NCBI RefSeq assembly: GCF_002903165.1
Contig: NZ_PPSK01000010.1
Location: forward strand, 62,001 to 126,000
DNA length: 64,000 nt
Direction of reading: 5' to 3'
Source: Halopseudomonas oceani
Lineage (GTDB): Bacteria > Pseudomonadota > Gammaproteobacteria > Pseudomonadales > Pseudomonadaceae
Positions 61,154 through 64,000 of this stretch are shown one piece after another. The translations under genes and the position numbers were made by a program. Every line of letters begins with the position of its first letter. Positions within the stretch are counted from its first letter, which is position 1. The notes under the pieces were generated by a model, which saw nothing but the letters and a program-made list of their open reading frames with translations, was not told the DNA's origin and did not search any database.

Positions 61154-61761
61154 GCGAGTCTGCCGAGCGCGATCAGCGCCACCGCGAGCGCATGCAGCGC
61201 AAGAAGCAGGTGGTTGATGAGAAAATCGCCCAGGCACCTGACGAGCGCGGCGTCCTGCTGGTGCTGACCGGCAATGGCAAGGGCAAGAGCAGCTCCGGTT
61301 TCGGCATGGCCGCCCGCGCGCTGGGGCATGGACTGCGCGTGGGCATCGTGCAGTTCATCAAGGGCGCGCGCAGTACCGGTGAGGAAACCTTCTTCCGGCG
61401 CTTTCCCGACGAGGTGCGCTATCACGTCATGGGCGCTGGCTTTACCTGGGAAACCCAGGACCGCCAGGACGACATTGCCAAGGCCGAAGCCGCCTGGGCC
61501 GTAGCGGTCGAGCTGATGCGCGATCCTCAGGTCGCGCTGGTGCTGCTGGATGAGCTGAATATCGCGCTGAAATACGGCTACCTGCAGCTCGATCAGGTTA
61601 TCGCCGATATTCAGGCGCGGCCGGCCCATCAGCACGTGGTCGTCACCGGCCGCGGTGCGCCGCCGGCGCTGGTTGAGGCTGCGGACACCGTGACCGATAT
61701 GGGCATGACCAAGCACGCGTTCAAGGCGGGCATCAAGGCGCAGAAGGGGGTGGAGTTTTGA
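61150..61761 (+). CDS. cobO: Cob(I)yrinic acid a,c-diamide adenosyltransferase
   Basis: A 203-residue CobO/BtuR-type enzyme. The P-loop GNGKGKSSSG is at residues 41-50. VGIVQFIKGARSTGEETFFR and VLLDELNIALKYGYLQLDQV match the family. It transfers the adenosyl group from ATP to the reduced corrinoid. The gene overlaps cobB by 4 bases. Confidence 0.96.
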   Translation: MSESAERDQRHRERMQRKKQVVDEKIAQAPDERGVLLVLTGNGKGKSSSGFGMAARALGHGLRVGIVQFIKGARSTGEETFFRRFPDEVRYHVMGAGFTWETQDRQDDIAKAEAAWAVAVELMRDPQVALVLLDELNIALKYGYLQLDQVIADIQARPAHQHVVVTGRGAPPALVEAADTVTDMGMTKHAFKAGIKAQKGVEF

Positions 61762-63050
61762 CCGCGCGTAGCTGTCCGGCGATGTTGATCGCCGCGCCGG
61801 CCTCGGGGCAGGGCAAGACCACGGTAACCGCCGCGCTTGCTCGTCTGCACAGCCGCAAGGGCCGCAAGGTGCGGGTGTTCAAATGTGGCCCGGACTTTCT
61901 TGATCCGATGATTCTGCAGGCCGCCAGTGGTGCGCCGGTGTATCAGCTGGACTTGTGGATGGTTGGCCTGGAGCAGTCCCGCCGGTTGCTCTGGGAAGCG
62001 GCGGCCGAAGCCGATCTGATTCTGATTGAGGGCGTCATGGGGTTGTTCGACGGTACGCCGTCTGCAGCTGATCTTGCCCGTGAGTTTGGCGTGCCGGTAC
62101 TGGGTGTTATCGATGGCTCCGGTATGGCGCAAACCTTTGCGGCGGTGGCCTGGGGGCTGGCGAACTTCCAGCCGGATCTGGGCTTTGCCGGGGTGCTGGG
62201 CAACAAGCTTGGCAGTGTTCGTCACGGCGAGATTCTGCGCGACAGTCTGCCGGACAGCCTGCACTGGTATGGCGGCCTGCCCAGAGCCGCTGACCTCGAA
62301 CTGCCGAGCCGACACCTTGGGTTGGTACAGGCCGCCGAGCTGGCGGATCTGCTGGCGCGGCTGGATGCCGCGGCCGATGCCTTGGAGCAGAGCAGCGGTG
62401 CCCCTTTGCCGGAACCGGTAAGCTTCCCGGCACCGAGTGCCGAGGCGCTGCAGCCGTTGTTGGCGGGTGTGCGTATCGGTGTGGCGCGAGATCAGGCCTT
62501 TGCCTTTGTCTATCAGGCCAATCTGGCGCTGCTGCAGGCGATGGGCGCTGAACTCAGCTTCTTCTCGCCGCTTGCCGACGAGGCGCTGCCGGAAGTCGAC
62601 AGTGTGTATCTGCCCGGCGGCTATCCCGAGTTGCACGGCGAGACCCTGGCCGCGAATGCGGCGATGGCGCAGGCGCTGCAAGCCCATCACGCCGCTGGCA
62701 AGCCACTGGTCGCCGAGTGCGGCGGGATGCTGTATCTGCTGGATACCCTGACCGACCGTGATGGCGTGCAGCACCGCATGGCCGGATTGCTGCCGGGCAA
62801 GGCGGTGATGCAGTTACGCCTGGCGGCACTGGCGCTGCAGGAGGTGCGCTTGCCCGAGGGCACGCTGCGCGGTCACACCTTCCATCACTCGTTGCTGGAT
62901 ACCCGACTGGAAGCGCTGGCACAGGGCGAATGTCCGAACTACCGGCGCACCAGCGAAGCGGTGTTTCGTGACGGCCGGCTGACGGCGTCCTACATCCATT
63001 TCTACCTGCCGAGCAATCCGCAGGCTGCGGCGGCGCTGTTCCGGCCATGA
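61758..63050 (+). CDS. cobB: Cobyrinate a,c-diamide synthase
   Basis: A 430-residue CobB/CbiA. The N-terminal ATP-binding domain has APASGQGKTTVTAALARLHS and LILIEGVMGLFDGTPSAADL. The C-terminal glutaminase has VYLPGGYPELHGETLAANAA and AECGGMLYLL with Cys321 as nucleophile; HTFHHSLLDTRLE follows. It amidates positions a and c using glutamine. Overlaps bluB by 4 bases. Confidence 0.96.
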   Translation: MTARSCPAMLIAAPASGQGKTTVTAALARLHSRKGRKVRVFKCGPDFLDPMILQAASGAPVYQLDLWMVGLEQSRRLLWEAAAEADLILIEGVMGLFDGTPSAADLAREFGVPVLGVIDGSGMAQTFAAVAWGLANFQPDLGFAGVLGNKLGSVRHGEILRDSLPDSLHWYGGLPRAADLELPSRHLGLVQAAELADLLARLDAAADALEQSSGAPLPEPVSFPAPSAEALQPLLAGVRIGVARDQAFAFVYQANLALLQAMGAELSFFSPLADEALPEVDSVYLPGGYPELHGETLAANAAMAQALQAHHAAGKPLVAECGGMLYLLDTLTDRDGVQHRMAGLLPGKAVMQLRLAALALQEVRLPEGTLRGHTFHHSLLDTRLEALAQGECPNYRRTSEAVFRDGRLTASYIHFYLPSNPQAAAALFRP

Positions 63051-63683
63051 CCCGGCACGCCTTTGACCCGCAGGAGCGTGACGCGGTGTACCGCGCCATT
63101 CGTGAGCGCCGCGACATGCGCCACTTTGCTGCGGGCAAGGTGCCGCAAGAGCAGTTGCAACGGTTGCTGCAGGCCGCGCATCAGGCCCCGAGTGTCGGCC
63201 TGATGCAGCCGTGGCGCTTTGTGCGTATTACCCGTCAGACGCTGCGCGAGTCGATCCATCAGTTGGTCGAGCAGGAACGGCTGGAGACGGCGCGTGCCCT
63301 GGGCGAGCGGGAGGACGAGTTCATGCGGCTCAAGGTCGAAGGGGTGCTGAGCTGCGCTGAACTGCTGGTCGCAGCCTTGCCACCGGGGCGCGAGGCCCAC
63401 GTGTTTGATGCCAGATATGGATCTGGCCTCGGTTGCCTGCGCCATCCAGAACTTATGGCTGGCGGCGCGGGCAGAGGGGCTGGGGCTGGGCTGGGTCTCG
63501 CTGTTTGATCCGCAGGCGCTGGCCGACCTGCTGGCGTTGCCAGCGGGTGCGCGCCCGGTCGCGGTGCTCTGTCTGGGCCCGGTCGACGCGTTCTACAGCC
63601 GGCCGATGCTGGAGCAGGAGCACTGGACCGAGGCCCGACCGCTGGATGACATGCTGTTTACCGATCAATGGGAGGAGCGCTGA
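63047..63683 (+). pseudogene. bluB: bluB, 5,6-dimethylbenzimidazole synthase, frameshifted
   Basis: Frame one (63047 onward) gives the BluB N-terminus: FDPQERDAVYRAIRERRDMR, HQAPSVGLMQPWRFVRITRQ and ELLVAALPPGREAHVF. The reading then leaves the family, while the +1 frame from 63408 carries on with MPDMDLASVACAIQNLWLAA and GLGWVSLFDPQALADLL to 63683. Known BluB proteins have about four more residues (like GRRT) between HVF and the MDLASV block, so an 11-base loss near 63404-63408 explains the break. BluB makes the lower ligand of B12. A sequencing error cannot be excluded. Confidence 0.8.
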
Positions 63684-64000
63684 TGAGCGCGTTCGGACCG
63701 CAACGTATTATTTGCCTGTCGACTGAAACCTGCGAAGTGCTCTATGCGCTCGGTGAACAGCAGCGCATTGTCGGCATTTCCGGATTTACCGTGCGCCCGC
63801 CGCAGGCGCGCAAGGAAAAACCCAAGATCGGCGCGTTCACCAGCGCAAAGCACGACGAGGTTCTCGCTCTGCAGCCGGATCTGGTGCTGGGTTACTGCGA
63901 CCTGCAGGCAGACATAGTTGCCGACCTGGCGCGGGCAGGGCTGGAAGTTCACCTGTTCAACCAGCGCAGTATTGCCGGCATTTTGGCAATGATCAGCACG
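63683..64000 (+). CDS. Cobalamin-binding protein, BtuF-like (partial, runs off right edge)
   Basis: At least 106 residues starting MSAFGPQRIICLSTETCEVL, then GEQQRIVGISGFTVRPPQA and ALQPDLVLGYCDLQADIVAD, the pattern of periplasmic B12/iron-siderophore binding domains (PF01497). There is no signal peptide, so this copy may be cytoplasmic. It overlaps the bluB stop as TGATG behind GGGAGGAG. Its place after bluB is the usual Pseudomonas order. Confidence 0.85.
   Translation, partial: MSAFGPQRIICLSTETCEVLYALGEQQRIVGISGFTVRPPQARKEKPKIGAFTSAKHDEVLALQPDLVLGYCDLQADIVADLARAGLEVHLFNQRSIAGILAMIST

Noticed and set aside
1-64000. CRISPR array or insertion sequence
   Set aside because: I saw no regularly spaced direct repeats and no transposase with inverted repeats. 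The only mobile element seen is the prophage.

Overview
The window looks like a gammaproteobacterial chromosome of the Pseudomonas/Halopseudomonas type. The basis is the gene order tig-clpP-clpX-lon-hupB-ppiD, an OprD-family porin, a DUF5064 gene, and a btuB-cobO-cobB-bluB run behind a cobalamin riboswitch. There are two parts: a nearly complete P2/phiCTX-like prophage (1 to about 34,590) and ordinary host chromosome (34,590 to 64,000).

Prophage. The left edge cuts a leftward tyrosine integrase (1-571). A leftward early operon (664-8618) follows, with small conserved phage genes, an HNH protein, an ASCH protein, a 937-residue primase-helicase, an Ogr/Delta-type zinc-finger late activator, a CII/YmfL-like regulator and a Cro/Cox-like protein. 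A divergent XRE repressor (8703-9056, TTG start) faces it across a palindromic operator. Next comes a rightward cargo island (9149-11910) with a secreted protein, a BRCT protein and an AT-richer operon of three genes of unknown function rich in hydrophobic segments. It meets the late genes tail to tail. The late genes are in P2 order read from the right: Q and P rightward, then O-N-M-L-X, holins, endolysin, spanins, R-S, V-W-J-I, fibres, FI-FII-E/E'-T-U-D leftward. A CCCCCGC-containing motif lies upstream of each leftward late operon (O, V, FI) and probably binds the Ogr-like activator. The E/E' slippery heptamer is intact. The right end is a tRNA-Leu 3'-end remnant (attR) at 34564-34589. The intact tRNA and attL should lie just left of the window.

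Host part. The trigger factor/ATP-dependent protease cluster has good heat-shock (sigma-32-type) promoters before clpX and lon and a sigma-70 promoter before hupB. Then come an OprD-like porin, an NAD(P)H/FMN reductase, a Na+/H+ antiporter-family protein, a Cache-domain chemoreceptor, a retropepsin-like zinc protease family protein, DUF2058 and DUF2897 proteins, a TetR regulator divergent from a two-gene RND efflux system, tRNA-Asp, a DUF5064 protein and a nitrate-sensing NIT-ANTAR antiterminator protein.

The right end is a cobalamin locus: riboswitch, BtuB receptor, an unassigned multi-span membrane protein, cobO, cobB, a bluB broken by a frameshift and the start of a BtuF-like cobalamin-binding protein. 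Receptor, putative transporter and biosynthetic enzymes appear to be under one riboswitch.

Most worth following up: the three-gene cargo operon (10389-11910), the pair of related early phage proteins (2100-2618 and 3663-4034), the unassigned membrane protein in the B12 operon, and the bluB frameshift. All family assignments are from reading the sequence; no database search was run.
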